NCBI GenBank assembly: GCA_947565865.1
Contig: CANOHT010000008.1
Location: 1 to 64,000 of the forward strand
Source: an uncultured Clostridia bacterium
Lineage (GTDB): Bacteria > Bacillota > Clostridia > Christensenellales > Aristaeellaceae
Direction: 5' to 3'
Length of the DNA stretch: 64,000 bases
In this document: piece by piece, positions 52,556 through 60,772 of the stretch
Numbering within the stretch: the first letter of the stretch is position 1
How the letters are laid out: every line of letters begins with the position of its first letter
Program-made: the position numbers and the translations under genes
The notes under the pieces: model-generated
Database searches by the model: none
What the model was told of the DNA's origin: nothing
The model's input: the letters and a program-made list of their open reading frames with translations, nothing else

Positions 52556-54217
52556 TTACTCCAAAATCGCGCCCTTGTCGGCGGAGGAAACCAGCTTGGC
52601 GTAGCGGGCCAGGTAGCCGGTCTTGATCTTGGGCTCGGGGCAGACCCAGGCGGCGCGGCGGCGGGCCAGCACGTCCTCGGGCACCTTCAGCTCAATGGAG
52701 CAGGCAGGAATGTCGATGGCGATCAGGTCGCCTTCCTCCACCAGGGCGATGAGGCCACCCTGGGCCGCCTCGGGGCTGACGTGGCCGATAGACGCGCCTC
52801 GGGTGGCGCCGGAGAAGCGCCCGTCGGTGATGAGCGCCACGCTTTCGCCCAGGCCCATGCCGCAGATGGCGGAGGTGGGGTTGAGCATTTCCCGCATACC
52901 GGGGCCGCCCTTGGGGCCCTCATAGCGGATGACCACCACGTCCCCGGCGTGAATCTGCTTGTCATAAATGGCGGCGATGGCGTCCTCCTCAGAATCAAAG
53001 ACCCGGGCGGGGCCCTCATGGCGCATCATTTCAGGCGCGACGGCGCTCTGCTTGACCACACAGCCGTCCTTGGCCAGGTTGCCCTTGAGCACGGCAATGC
53101 CGCCGCTTTGGCTGTAGGGCCGGTCGATGGGTCTGATGATGCTTTCATCCAGGTTGACCACGCCTTCCAGATTTTCCGCCAGGGTCTTGCCGGTGCAGGT
53201 GAGAACGGAGACGTCCAGCAAGGCTTTCTTCGTCAGTTCCTTCATCACGGCGAAGACGCCGCCCGCCCGGTCAAGATCCTCCATGAAGGTGTCGCCCGCC
53301 GGAGCCAGATGGCACAGGTTCGGCGTGGCGGCGGAGATGGCGTTGGCGTGATCCAGGTCGATGGTCACACCGGCCTCATGGGCGATGGCGGGCAGGTGCA
53401 GCATGGTGTTGGTGGAGCAGCCCAAGGCCATATCGACGGTCTCAGCGTTGTTGAAGGCGGAGGGGGTCATGATGTCCCGGGGCCGGATATTCTTCTCCAC
53501 CAGGGCCATGATCTGCATCCCCGCATGCTTGGCCAGGCGAAGCCGGGCGGAATACGCGGCGGGAATGGTGCCGTTGCCGGGGAGCGCCATGCCCAGGGCC
53601 TCGCACAGGCAGTTCATGGAGTTGGCTGTGTACATGCCCGAGCAGCTGCCGCAGGAGGGACAGGCGTTCTCCTCGTAGGTGCGTACGCCGTCTTCGTCCA
53701 GGGTGCCGGCGTGATAAGCGCCCACAGCCTCAAACATGTGGCTCAGGCAGGTGCGGCGGCCATCAGGCAGGCGGCCCGCCAGCATGGGCCCGCCGGAGAC
53801 GAAGATGGTGGGGATATTCAGCCGGGCGGCGGCCATCAGCAGGCCGGGCACGTTCTTGTCGCAGTTGGGGATCATCACCAGGCCGTCAAACTGATGGGCG
53901 ATGGCCATGGCTTCGGTGGAATCGGCGATGAGGTCACGGGTGACCAGGCTGTACTTCATGCCCACATGGCCCATGGCGATGCCGTCGCACACAGCGATGG
54001 CCGGGAACTCCACCGGCGTACCTCCCGCGGCGCGAATCCCCGCCTTGACGGCCTCGGCGATCTTGTCCAGATTCATGTGGCCGGGGACGATCTCGTTGTA
54101 GGAGCAGACCACGCCGATCATGGGGCGGCGGATCTCCTCGTCCGTGTAGCCCAGGGCGTAGAGCAGGCTGCGGTTGGGCGCGCGGCCCACGCCTTGCTTG
54201 ATGTTGTCGGAAAGCAT
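52556..54217 (-). CDS. ilvD: Dihydroxy-acid dehydratase
   Basis: 553 residues. It dehydrates the dihydroxy acids made by IlvC to the 2-oxo acids of isoleucine and valine synthesis. Fe-S and metal motifs: CDKNVPGLL, the ENACPSCGSCSGMYTANS segment, and the C-terminal ITDGRFSG. Residues near the start, LLYALGYTDEEIRRPMIGVV, are typical. GGAGG is eight bases before the ATG at 54217. Confidence 0.97.
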   Translation of the reverse strand: MLSDNIKQGVGRAPNRSLLYALGYTDEEIRRPMIGVVCSYNEIVPGHMNLDKIAEAVKAGIRAAGGTPVEFPAIAVCDGIAMGHVGMKYSLVTRDLIADSTEAMAIAHQFDGLVMIPNCDKNVPGLLMAAARLNIPTIFVSGGPMLAGRLPDGRRTCLSHMFEAVGAYHAGTLDEDGVRTYEENACPSCGSCSGMYTANSMNCLCEALGMALPGNGTIPAAYSARLRLAKHAGMQIMALVEKNIRPRDIMTPSAFNNAETVDMALGCSTNTMLHLPAIAHEAGVTIDLDHANAISAATPNLCHLAPAGDTFMEDLDRAGGVFAVMKELTKKALLDVSVLTCTGKTLAENLEGVVNLDESIIRPIDRPYSQSGGIAVLKGNLAKDGCVVKQSAVAPEMMRHEGPARVFDSEEDAIAAIYDKQIHAGDVVVIRYEGPKGGPGMREMLNPTSAICGMGLGESVALITDGRFSGATRGASIGHVSPEAAQGGLIALVEEGDLIAIDIPACSIELKVPEDVLARRRAAWVCPEPKIKTGYLARYAKLVSSADKGAILE

Positions 54218-54495
54218 AGCGGATACCTCCGTCTGTAAAAAGTGTAAGCAGTGAACGCTCTTTCCGGGTACGACCCGGATCGTGCGATAAATGGGATGCG
54301 GCGCTTCGCTCCACATTTTTCGTGCCAGAGCCGCGGAGCTCTGCTCCGCGCTCCCCGCGCCGCAGTTCCCGCGTTCCGCCGCACTTTCCGTGCGGCGGAA
54401 CACCAGCCAGGAAGCAGCCATGCCGCGGCCTGCCCGAACGGGAGTCCAGAGGGGCGCTGCCCCTCTGGCGAGGTCGAGGGGCAGCGCCCCCCGTA
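54218..54495 (-). other. ilvC-ilvD intergenic region with strong hairpins and a repeat module
   Basis: After the ilvC stop the minus strand has GGGGGGCGCTGCCCCTC, linker GACCTCGCC and AGAGGGGC-AGC-GCCCCTCT (54440-54494), the oriented two-hairpin module. Further on, GTTCCGCCGCAC-TTTCC-GTGCGGCGGAAC (54373-54401) is a perfect 12-bp stem, followed by hairpins at CGCGGAGC/GCTCCGCG and CCGGGT/ACCCGG. No T-run follows, so it may be a processing or stability element, not a terminator. Confidence 0.6.
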
Positions 54496-55515
54496 TTAAT
54501 TGGAGGCGTTGTCCAGGTTGGCGTCGTTCTTCCACAGCATCTGCTCGCGAAGCTGGCGGCCGATGATTTCCATGGGATGCTTGGCCAGCTGCTCACGCTT
54601 GGAGTTGAAGAAGCAGCGGCCGTTCTTGTTCTCGGCAATCCACTTGCCGGCGAAGGTGCCGTCCTGGATGTCCTGGAGAACGGCCTTCATGTTGGCCTTG
54701 GTCTGCTCATAGGGCAGCACACGGGGGCCGGAGACGTACTCGCCGTATTCAGCAGTGTCGGAGATGGAGTAGTTCATGGCCGCCACACCGCCCTTGTTGA
54801 TGAGGTCGATGATGAGCTTCATCTCGTGGATGCACTCGAAGTAGGCGTTTTCGGGTTCGTAGCCGGCTTCCACCAGGGTCTCGAAGCCGCAGCGCATCAG
54901 ATCGACCACACCGCCGCACAGCACGGCCTGCTCGCCAAAGAGGTCGGTCTCGGTCTCGTCGTGCATGGTGGTTTCCATGATGCCCGCGCGGGCGCCGCCG
55001 ATGCCGGCGATGTAGGCCAGGGCGATGTCATAGCAGTGGCCGGTGGCGTCCTGCTCCACGGCGACCAGACAGGGGACGCCCTTGCCCGCCACATACTGGG
55101 AGCGCACGGTATGGCCCGGGCCCTTGGGGGCGGCCATGAACACGTCCACCCCGGCGGGGGGAACGATCTGCTTGTAGCGGATATTGAAGCCGTGGGCGAA
55201 GGCGATGGCCTTGCCCTCGGTCAGGTTGGGCTCGATGTCCTGACGGTACATATCCGCCTGCTTCTCGTCGTTGATGAGGATCATGATGATGTCGGCGCGT
55301 TTGGTGGCCTCCGGCACGGTCAGCACCTCAAAGCCGTCCTTCTCGGCCACGGGCCAGCTTTTGCCGCCCCGGCGTAGGCCGATGATGACATCCACGCCGG
55401 AATCCCGCAGGTTCAGCGCGTGGGCGTGGCCCTGGGAGCCGTAGCCCACCACCGCCACCGTCTTGCCGGTGAGCTTGTTCAGATCACAGTCCTTCTCATA
55501 GTACATTTTTGCCAT
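54496..55515 (-). CDS. ilvC: Ketol-acid reductoisomerase, class I
   Basis: 339 residues. It isomerises and reduces acetolactate or acetohydroxybutyrate with NADPH or NADH. The dinucleotide motif VVGYGSQGHA is at 22-31, followed by GLRRGGKSW; the metal site is in DLFGEQAVLCGG and CIHEMKLIIDLI...YSISDTAEYG. The ATG at 55515 (MAKMYYEKD) matches the family start and has GGGG nine bases upstream; 55521 is the alternative. It overlaps the ilvN end by 20 bases. Confidence 0.97.
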   Translation of the reverse strand: MAKMYYEKDCDLNKLTGKTVAVVGYGSQGHAHALNLRDSGVDVIIGLRRGGKSWPVAEKDGFEVLTVPEATKRADIIMILINDEKQADMYRQDIEPNLTEGKAIAFAHGFNIRYKQIVPPAGVDVFMAAPKGPGHTVRSQYVAGKGVPCLVAVEQDATGHCYDIALAYIAGIGGARAGIMETTMHDETETDLFGEQAVLCGGVVDLMRCGFETLVEAGYEPENAYFECIHEMKLIIDLINKGGVAAMNYSISDTAEYGEYVSGPRVLPYEQTKANMKAVLQDIQDGTFAGKWIAENKNGRCFFNSKREQLAKHPMEIIGRQLREQMLWKNDANLDNASN

Positions 55516-56047
55516 AGTCATATTCCCCTTTCACTTTGGTTTGCTCGTCGATGGTAAATTGACCCCGCTCCAGCGCGACCATGCCGGTGCGCACCAGCTC
55601 GAGAATTCCAAACTCCCGCAGGAGGTTTTGGATGGCTTCCGCCTTGCTTTCGTCACCGATGACGGCAAGGGTCAGGGAGGATACCGAAACGTCAATGATG
55701 CTGGCGCGGAAGATGTTGGCGATCTGAATGATCTCGTTGCGGCTCTCGCTGGAGGAGGCCATGACCTTAATCAGCACCAGCTCCCGGCGGATGGCGTGAC
55801 CGGGGTTGAGGATTTTGACGGAATGGACGCAGAACAGCTTGCGCAGCTGGCTGGAGATCAGCCTGGTCTGACTGTCGGTGGCGAGAATCTCGATGGTGAT
55901 GCGGGAAACCTTGGGATCGTCCGTGGTGCCGACGGCCAGGGACTCGATGTTGTAGCCTTTGCCGGAGAACAGGCGCACCACCCGGGACAGCACGCCGGAT
56001 TCATTGTCCACCAGCACGGCCAGGGTTTGGCGGCTCGATTCGTTCAT
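55496..56047 (-). CDS. ilvN: Acetolactate synthase regulatory subunit
   Basis: 183 residues, the longer IlvH-like form. An N-terminal ACT domain (about 8-80: LVDNESGVLSRVVRLFSGKGYNIESL) binds valine; the C-terminal domain (about 85-170: ELVLIKVMA, SLTLAVIGDESK) completes the regulatory subunit. It activates and confers feedback control on IlvB. GGAGAA lies seven bases before the ATG. 52 bases separate it from ilvB. Confidence 0.95.
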   Translation of the reverse strand: MNESSRQTLAVLVDNESGVLSRVVRLFSGKGYNIESLAVGTTDDPKVSRITIEILATDSQTRLISSQLRKLFCVHSVKILNPGHAIRRELVLIKVMASSSESRNEIIQIANIFRASIIDVSVSSLTLAVIGDESKAEAIQNLLREFGILELVRTGMVALERGQFTIDEQTKVKGEYDYGKNVL

Positions 56048-56099
56048 GACGGTCTTCTCCTTCTCTATCACGTCGTTGGGAAGCGGAGCGACGTCCGCC

Positions 56100-57806
56100 T
56101 CAGTTGAGCATGAATTCGGTGATATGGCTTCCGCCGCCGACCATCGGGCGAACCTTCTCGTCGATGTCAATGACGCAGTCGATGACATAGCCGTGACCGC
56201 AGGCAAGCGCCTCCTGCAGGGCGGCTTCCAGCTCCGCCACGGTCTGTACGCGGCGGCCGGAAAGCCCGTAGGCTTCCGCCAGCTTCACAAAGTCGGGCGC
56301 ACGGTCCAGGGTGGTCTGGGAGTAGTGCTCCTTGTAGATGAGGGTTTGCCACTGGCGCACCATGCCCAGGGTGCCGTTGTTGAACAGCACGTTGATGATG
56401 GGCAGATGGTAGGCCTGCTCGGTGGCCAGTTCGTTGCAGTTCATGCGGAAGGAGCCGTCGCCGGTGATATGCAGAACCGTCTTGTCCGGATGGGCCGCCT
56501 GCGCACCGATGGCCGCGCCCAGGCCGAAGCCCATGGTGCCGAAGCCGCCGGAGGTCAGCAGCTGGCCGGGGTAATCAAAGTGGAAGTGCTGGATGGCCCA
56601 CATCTGATGCTGGCCCACATCCGTGGCGACAATGGTATCCTGGGGACAGATGCGCGCGATGGAGGAAAGCACCTGCCCGGGGGTGAGGCGGTCGGCGGCC
56701 TCTTCATATTCCGTCTCGGTCTTGTAAGAGAAGACGTACTTTTTCCAATCATCGTGTGCCATGGGCTGCACCCGTTCCAGGAGCAGCTCCAGCACGCGTT
56801 TGGCGTCGCCGATGATATGATGATCCGTCTGGACGTTCTTGTTGATCTCGCTGCGGTCAATGTCGATCTGAACGATCTTGGCGTTCTGGGCGAAGGTAGC
56901 GGGCCTGAGGGCCACGCGGTCGGAGAAACGGCAGCCTACGGCGATGAGCAGGTCGCAGGCGTCCACGGCCATGTTGGAGGCTTGGGAGCCGTGCATGCCG
57001 ATCATGCCGGTGGTCAGCTGATTCCGCCCGCGGAAGCCGCCCGCCCCCATGACGGTGATGGCCACAGGCGCGTCAATTCGGTTGGCGAAGGCCTCAAATT
57101 CCTCATGGGCCCGGGCGCGGACAACGCCGCCGCCGCAGATGAGCAGTGGTTTTTTCGCCTCGCCGATCATTTCCACCAGCCGGTCGATGTCCCGGTGGTC
57201 GGGTTCGGGCGCCTTGAAGTCCTGGGAGGAGCGGGCCATCAGCGCGGCCAGGCGGCCGTGGGTACCGTGGGTGGAGCGGGGCAGGGGCTCGAAGTCCGCC
57301 GTTTCCGCCGTGGCGTTTTTCAGAATGTCGATGAGCACGGGGCCGGGCCGCCCGCTGCGGGCGATGGCGAAGGCCTCGCGGATGGTGTCCGCCAATTCAT
57401 CCACCGAGCGCACCAGGAAGTTGCACTTGGTAATAGGCATGGTCACGCCGGTGATGTCCACCTCCTGGAAGGAATCCTTACCCAGCAGATTGCCGCCCAC
57501 GTTGCAGGTAATGCACACGATGGGGGAGGAATCCATGTAGGCGGTGGAGATGCCGGTGACCAGGTTGGTGGCTCCGGGGCCGGAGGTGGCAAAGCACACG
57601 CCCACCTTGCCAGTGGAACGGGCATAGCCGTCGGCGGCGTGGCAGGCGCCCTGCTCATGGGCGGTGAGGATGTGCTGGACGCGGCCAGCATAATTGTACA
57701 ATTCGTCATAGACGTTGAGGATGGTGCCGCCGGGATAACCGAATACGGTGTCAACTCCCTGCTCGATCAGGCATTCCATCACGATTTTGGCGCCGGTCAT
57801 CTCCAT
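56100..57806 (-). CDS. ilvB: Acetolactate synthase catalytic subunit
   Basis: 568 residues. A ThDP- and FAD-dependent enzyme that makes acetolactate and acetohydroxybutyrate. Catalytic Glu51 is in LTAHEQGACHAADGYAR; the ThDP-magnesium motif is GDGSFRMN...FNN; GPGATNLVTGI and GMHGS motifs are typical. GGAGGG lies nine bases before the ATG at 57806. First structural gene behind the attenuator at 57862-58164. Confidence 0.97.
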   Translation of the reverse strand: MEMTGAKIVMECLIEQGVDTVFGYPGGTILNVYDELYNYAGRVQHILTAHEQGACHAADGYARSTGKVGVCFATSGPGATNLVTGISTAYMDSSPIVCITCNVGGNLLGKDSFQEVDITGVTMPITKCNFLVRSVDELADTIREAFAIARSGRPGPVLIDILKNATAETADFEPLPRSTHGTHGRLAALMARSSQDFKAPEPDHRDIDRLVEMIGEAKKPLLICGGGVVRARAHEEFEAFANRIDAPVAITVMGAGGFRGRNQLTTGMIGMHGSQASNMAVDACDLLIAVGCRFSDRVALRPATFAQNAKIVQIDIDRSEINKNVQTDHHIIGDAKRVLELLLERVQPMAHDDWKKYVFSYKTETEYEEAADRLTPGQVLSSIARICPQDTIVATDVGQHQMWAIQHFHFDYPGQLLTSGGFGTMGFGLGAAIGAQAAHPDKTVLHITGDGSFRMNCNELATEQAYHLPIINVLFNNGTLGMVRQWQTLIYKEHYSQTTLDRAPDFVKLAEAYGLSGRRVQTVAELEAALQEALACGHGYVIDCVIDIDEKVRPMVGGGSHITEFMLN

Positions 57807-57861
57807 GATGCTGTTCCCTCCTGTGTAATTGGTATGCTGGCGGGAAAGCCCGCCGGGATGT

Positions 57862-57898
57862 AAAAAAGCCTGCCGTCTAAAAGTTAGACCGCAGGCTT
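57862..57898 (-). terminator. Attenuator terminator of the ilv operon
   Basis: On the minus strand AAGCCTGCGGTCTA and TAGACGGCAGGCTT form 14-base arms with one G-G mismatch around loop ACTTT, followed by a T-run in 57862-57867. It lies 55 bases upstream of ilvB and 68 bases after the leader peptide stop. Its AACTTTTAGAC (57885-57875) is perfectly complementary to GTCTAAAAGTT in the leader (58002-57992), which gives a competing antiterminator. Confidence 0.88.
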
Positions 57899-57965
57899 GA
57901 GGACGTGATCGCGAAAGGGTTCAGCGGCGTTCTTCAAATAAGGAAGCGCCTCCGCTGATGGCTCT

Positions 57966-58085
57966 TCAGCACACATGGCCATGCAGGGCAAAACTTTTAG
58001 ACACGTTCTTGCACATTACCAGCAGTACAAGAACGAGGCTAATCAGTAGGCCCTTTACAACCAGCAGCGCGAGCGTAGCGAACAT
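57966..58085 (-). CDS. ilv operon leader peptide (39 aa, Leu/Val/Ile-rich)
   Basis: A 39-codon frame from the ATG at 58085 with GGGAG nine bases upstream. Residues 5-23 contain 15 branched-chain residues (8 Leu, 6 Val, 1 Ile), including ISLVLVLLVM, with rarer Leu codons CTA and CTT. A ribosome stalled there for lack of charged tRNA would cover the 5' arm of the pause hairpin (58005-58034) and free the antiterminator strand. This is the classical design of enterobacterial ilv/leu leaders. A small membrane peptide is the alternative, since the sequence also looks like one membrane helix. Confidence 0.78.
   Translation of the reverse strand: MFATLALLVVKGLLISLVLVLLVMCKNVSKSFALHGHVC
58005..58034 (-). 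promoter_or_regulatory. Pause hairpin (1:2) within the ilv leader
   Basis: On the minus strand GTTCTTGTAC pairs with GTGCAAGAAC (one G-U) around a 10-base loop. The 5' arm encodes part of LVLVLL; the 3' arm runs straight into the antiterminator strand GTCTAAAAGTT. Forming this hairpin should favour the terminator. Confidence 0.75.
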
Positions 58086-58101
58086 CCGTCGTATCTCCCA
58101 T
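58039..58101 (-). CDS. Overlapping 20-codon frame in the ilv leader
   Basis: An ATG at 58101 has AAGGAG nine bases upstream, a better ribosome site than that of the Leu/Val-rich peptide, and is read in another frame across its start, ending at TAG within it. Its product is not rich in branched-chain residues. The AAGGAG lies in the loop of a TCCGGC/GCCGGA hairpin. It may tune translation of the overlapping leader peptide or be chance. Confidence 0.35.
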   Translation of the reverse strand: MGDTTDVRYARAAGCKGPTD

Positions 58102-58135
58102 CCGATCCGGCTCCTTGTATGCCGGATTCCTGTTT

Positions 58136-58164
58136 AGGATAGCATATCCCTTCAGGCATGTCAA
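58136..58164 (-). promoter_or_regulatory. Sigma-A promoter of the ilv operon
   Basis: On the minus strand TTGACA (58164-58159), exactly 17 bases, then TATCCT (58141-58136). Transcription should start near 58129, about 45 bases before the leader peptide. Confidence 0.85.
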
Positions 58165-58358
58165 TCGTTTTTGGCGCGTGGATTGTCTTTCTTGTGTACC
58201 TTTGTTACGGCCGGTTTATTAGCGAAGCTGACCGGTCTATCAGCAAAGTCCAGGTCAAAAGCGGCAAGCTCGCTGGATACAGCCTGCCGGGTGAACATCT
58301 GGGTTTCCCCTTGGGACGCTGAAGCAGGGCGTCCCCCCTGCGGAATCTTGTCGGACAT
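58161..58358 (-). CDS. Possible small hypothetical protein
   Basis: A 65-codon frame (MSDKIPQGGRPAS at the start, VHKKDNPRAKND at the end) with codon use like its neighbours and hydrophilic composition. Its stop overlaps the ilv promoter -35. No clear ribosome site and no family I recognise. The region 58359-58452 upstream, after the DUF1848 stop, shows no other gene. Confidence 0.35.
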   Translation of the reverse strand: MSDKIPQGGRPASASQGETQMFTRQAVSSELAAFDLDFADRPVSFANKPAVTKVHKKDNPRAKND

Positions 58359-58452
58359 CGCTTTTTCCGCGAAGGAGCGGCCGGGGGGACGGTTTGCTTT
58401 TCGACCAATGGGCGCGGCCGCTCGGTCAAGCAGCGCGCTGTCATGCCAGCGC

Positions 58453-59388
58453 TTATAACCAATCATCCAGGCGAAGCTGCCCGTCCCGCCAGGATTCCTG
58501 CCGAGCTTCCAATACCTGATCCTCTGGCTGAAGGCGGCCTGTGAGCAGGGGCGAATAGGGATCGTGCGCGGCCATGGTGCGGCGGACGAGGGCGGGGCTG
58601 GCGTTGGCGTAGCAGTAGCGGCACAGGTGGCCGCAGGTGTTGTACGCGCCGATGTCGCAGCTGAGGCGGCAGGCGCAGGCGCCGCGGCCGCGGGGCAGCC
58701 TGGGAAAGCGCAGATGCCCGCGGAAGGCCCGTTCATAGACGGCGTCGGTCATGCAGCCGGAGCAGTCCACGCCGTAAGGGGCCAGCTCGCCGCCCTCGGC
58801 GCAGGCCTTCAAATTCATGCCGTTCTCCCGGGCGATGGCAGCCATCTCCCGCCCCAGAGTGATACGATCCTCACGGCTGACGGCCCGCAGCTCAGGGGCG
58901 CTGCGCTTGACCTTCTCGTACAGGTCGATGAAGCTGATGACGCAGGTATCCGTGGCGTTTCGCAGCGTTCGGGCCATGGCGGCGAACTGTTCCAGGTGCC
59001 AGGGCAGGGGATAGCGTTCCGTCAGCAGAATGGGATCATAGCGCCAAGCAACCCGATCCGGCCCCAGGGCCCGCGACAGGGTGCGGAAGTCCGCCATCAC
59101 CTGCTCCTTGGGCGGCACATGGGGCTCCATATCCCGGCCGTAGGGCGTAATGGTCACGAACCAGTGCTGGCCATAGGGGGTCAGCTTGTCCAGGTGGGGC
59201 AGCATGGGCCGAGGGTTTTTGGTGCAGAAGCCGATCAGATCCACCATCTCCGGGGACAGGCTGTACCGGGTAACGGTGGTGGCGGCGTAGGGGCTGCGCA
59301 CCAGCACATAGCCCTCCTCCAGCCTGCGCAGAAACCAAGGGGTATAGAAGGCCGGGATGTCCGTGCGCAGACCGGTATGCAGGATCAT
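58453..59388 (-). CDS. DUF1848 protein with Cys clusters
   Basis: 311 residues of the DUF1848 family (TDIPAFYTPWFLRRL, RYSLSPEMVDLIGFCTKNP, WRYDPILLT). Cys residues cluster at 209/212, 238/240/244 and 252/256/259, the last as CGHLCRYCYAN, which looks like an Fe-S or radical-SAM-like metal site. The family is thought to be distantly related to radical SAM or DUF72-type barrel enzymes; no reaction is established. It overlaps rmuC by 4 bases (ATGA). Confidence 0.85.
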   Translation of the reverse strand: MILHTGLRTDIPAFYTPWFLRRLEEGYVLVRSPYAATTVTRYSLSPEMVDLIGFCTKNPRPMLPHLDKLTPYGQHWFVTITPYGRDMEPHVPPKEQVMADFRTLSRALGPDRVAWRYDPILLTERYPLPWHLEQFAAMARTLRNATDTCVISFIDLYEKVKRSAPELRAVSREDRITLGREMAAIARENGMNLKACAEGGELAPYGVDCSGCMTDAVYERAFRGHLRFPRLPRGRGACACRLSCDIGAYNTCGHLCRYCYANASPALVRRTMAAHDPYSPLLTGRLQPEDQVLEARQESWRDGQLRLDDWL

Positions 59389-60692
59389 GGCGTTACCTCG
59401 GGCAAGTCGGTATCCTCTCCGTCAAGGAGTTCCACCGCCCCCAACTTCCGCTGGATGGAGCGGGTTCGGGTGAAGGCCGTATCAATGGACTCGCCGGCCT
59501 GACGGATGCGCTGGCGGGTCTTTTCCAGCGTTTCCGCGAAGAGGCCGAAGTCCTTTTTCACCGCGGCCAGCAGCTGCCAGACCTCCCCCGTGCGCTGTTC
59601 GATGGCCAGGGTGCGGAAGCCCATTTGCAGGGCGTTGAGCAGGGCGGAAAAGGTGCTGGGGCCGGCGGGTACCACCCGGTAATCCTGCTGCAGAGTCTCC
59701 ACCAGACCGGGGGTTTGCGTGATCTCGGCGTAAAGGCCCTCCACCGGCAGGAACATCACCGCGAAATCCGTGGTGTGGGGCGGCGCGATGTACTTGCTGC
59801 TGATGCGCTTTGCCTCGGCCTTGATGCGCGTAGCCAGGGCCTTGCGGGCATCGGCCATGGCTTCCCGGTCGGCAGCCTGACTGGCTTCCGTCAGCCGAAG
59901 GTAATCCTCCTGGGGAAATTTGCTGTCAATGGGCAGATAAATGCAGCCCTCCTCCCGACCGGGAAGCCGCAGGGCGAACTCCACCCGCTCGGAGGAGCCG
60001 GGAATCACCTGAGCGTTCTCCTCATACTGGCCGGGGGCCAGCAGCTGGCTCAGGAGCGCGCCCAGCTGCATCTCGCCCCAGCTGCCCCGGGTTTTCACCC
60101 CGGCGAGAACCTTCTTCAGATCGCCTACGCCGCTGGCCAGGGTCTGCATCTCTCCCAGTCCCTTGTAGACCTGCTCCAGCCGCTGGCTGACCTGGGCGAA
60201 GCTGTCGTTCAGCCGCTTATCCAGGGATTGGGTCAGCTTCTCATCCACGGTGCGGCGCATTTCCGTCAGCTGACGGTCGTTGTCCTGGCGCAGGGCGGAC
60301 AGACTTTGCTGGGTAGCCTGGCGAAGCTGCTCCATCTGCGCGTCCAGACGGCTGAGGCTCTGATGGAGGGCCTCCTGCTGGTTTCGGGCCGAGGCGGACT
60401 GCTGGTGCTGAAGACCCTCCAGCAGGGCGGATTGGCGCTGCCCCAGCGAAGCTACCGCGCCGCTCACCTGCTGACCGTTGTCGCGGATGGCGGTCATGGC
60501 TTCGCCGTGCCACCGGGCGCCGTCCTGCTGAAGGCCGCCGTCCACCTGGGCCAGACCGTCCATCAGCAGCTGCTGGCGATGCCGCTCCGCCCGGGCGTGA
60601 CGGCTCTGGCGCAGCAGCACAGCGATCAGCAGCACAACGGCCAGGAGCAGTGTCCCCAGGGTGATGTAGGGAAGGGAAAGGGCAATATCCAT
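59385..60692 (-). CDS. rmuC: DNA recombination protein RmuC
   Basis: 435 residues: an N-terminal membrane helix (about 7-28), a long Gln-rich coiled coil (about 30-190), and the RmuC domain (about 195-400) with GVKTRGSWGEMQLGALLSQLL, YLPIDSKFPQEDY, KYIAPPHTTDFAVMFLPVEGLYAEI in pieces and GPSTFSALLNALQMGF. RmuC limits inversions at short repeats and has a nuclease-like fold. GGAGG lies nine bases before the ATG. Confidence 0.93.
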   Translation of the reverse strand: MDIALSLPYITLGTLLLAVVLLIAVLLRQSRHARAERHRQQLLMDGLAQVDGGLQQDGARWHGEAMTAIRDNGQQVSGAVASLGQRQSALLEGLQHQQSASARNQQEALHQSLSRLDAQMEQLRQATQQSLSALRQDNDRQLTEMRRTVDEKLTQSLDKRLNDSFAQVSQRLEQVYKGLGEMQTLASGVGDLKKVLAGVKTRGSWGEMQLGALLSQLLAPGQYEENAQVIPGSSERVEFALRLPGREEGCIYLPIDSKFPQEDYLRLTEASQAADREAMADARKALATRIKAEAKRISSKYIAPPHTTDFAVMFLPVEGLYAEITQTPGLVETLQQDYRVVPAGPSTFSALLNALQMGFRTLAIEQRTGEVWQLLAAVKKDFGLFAETLEKTRQRIRQAGESIDTAFTRTRSIQRKLGAVELLDGEDTDLPEVTP

Positions 60693-60707
60693 GCTGTCCT
60701 CCTTGGC

Positions 60708-60738
60708 AAAAAGACACGCTCCAAAGTACAGAGCGTGC
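60708..60738 (-). terminator. Intrinsic terminator between secreted protein gene and rmuC
   Basis: On the minus strand CACGCTC and GAGCGTG pair around an 8-base loop, followed by TCTTTTTG. Confidence 0.85.
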
Positions 60739-60772
60739 CGTGAGGTGTCGATAAGGTAGGTGAAGGCTGATG

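Noticed and set aside
57807..58164. T-box riboswitch upstream of ilvB
   Set aside because: No AGGGTGG-like antiterminator bulge and no specifier stem-loop could be found; the leader peptide with antiterminator/terminator pairing explains the region.
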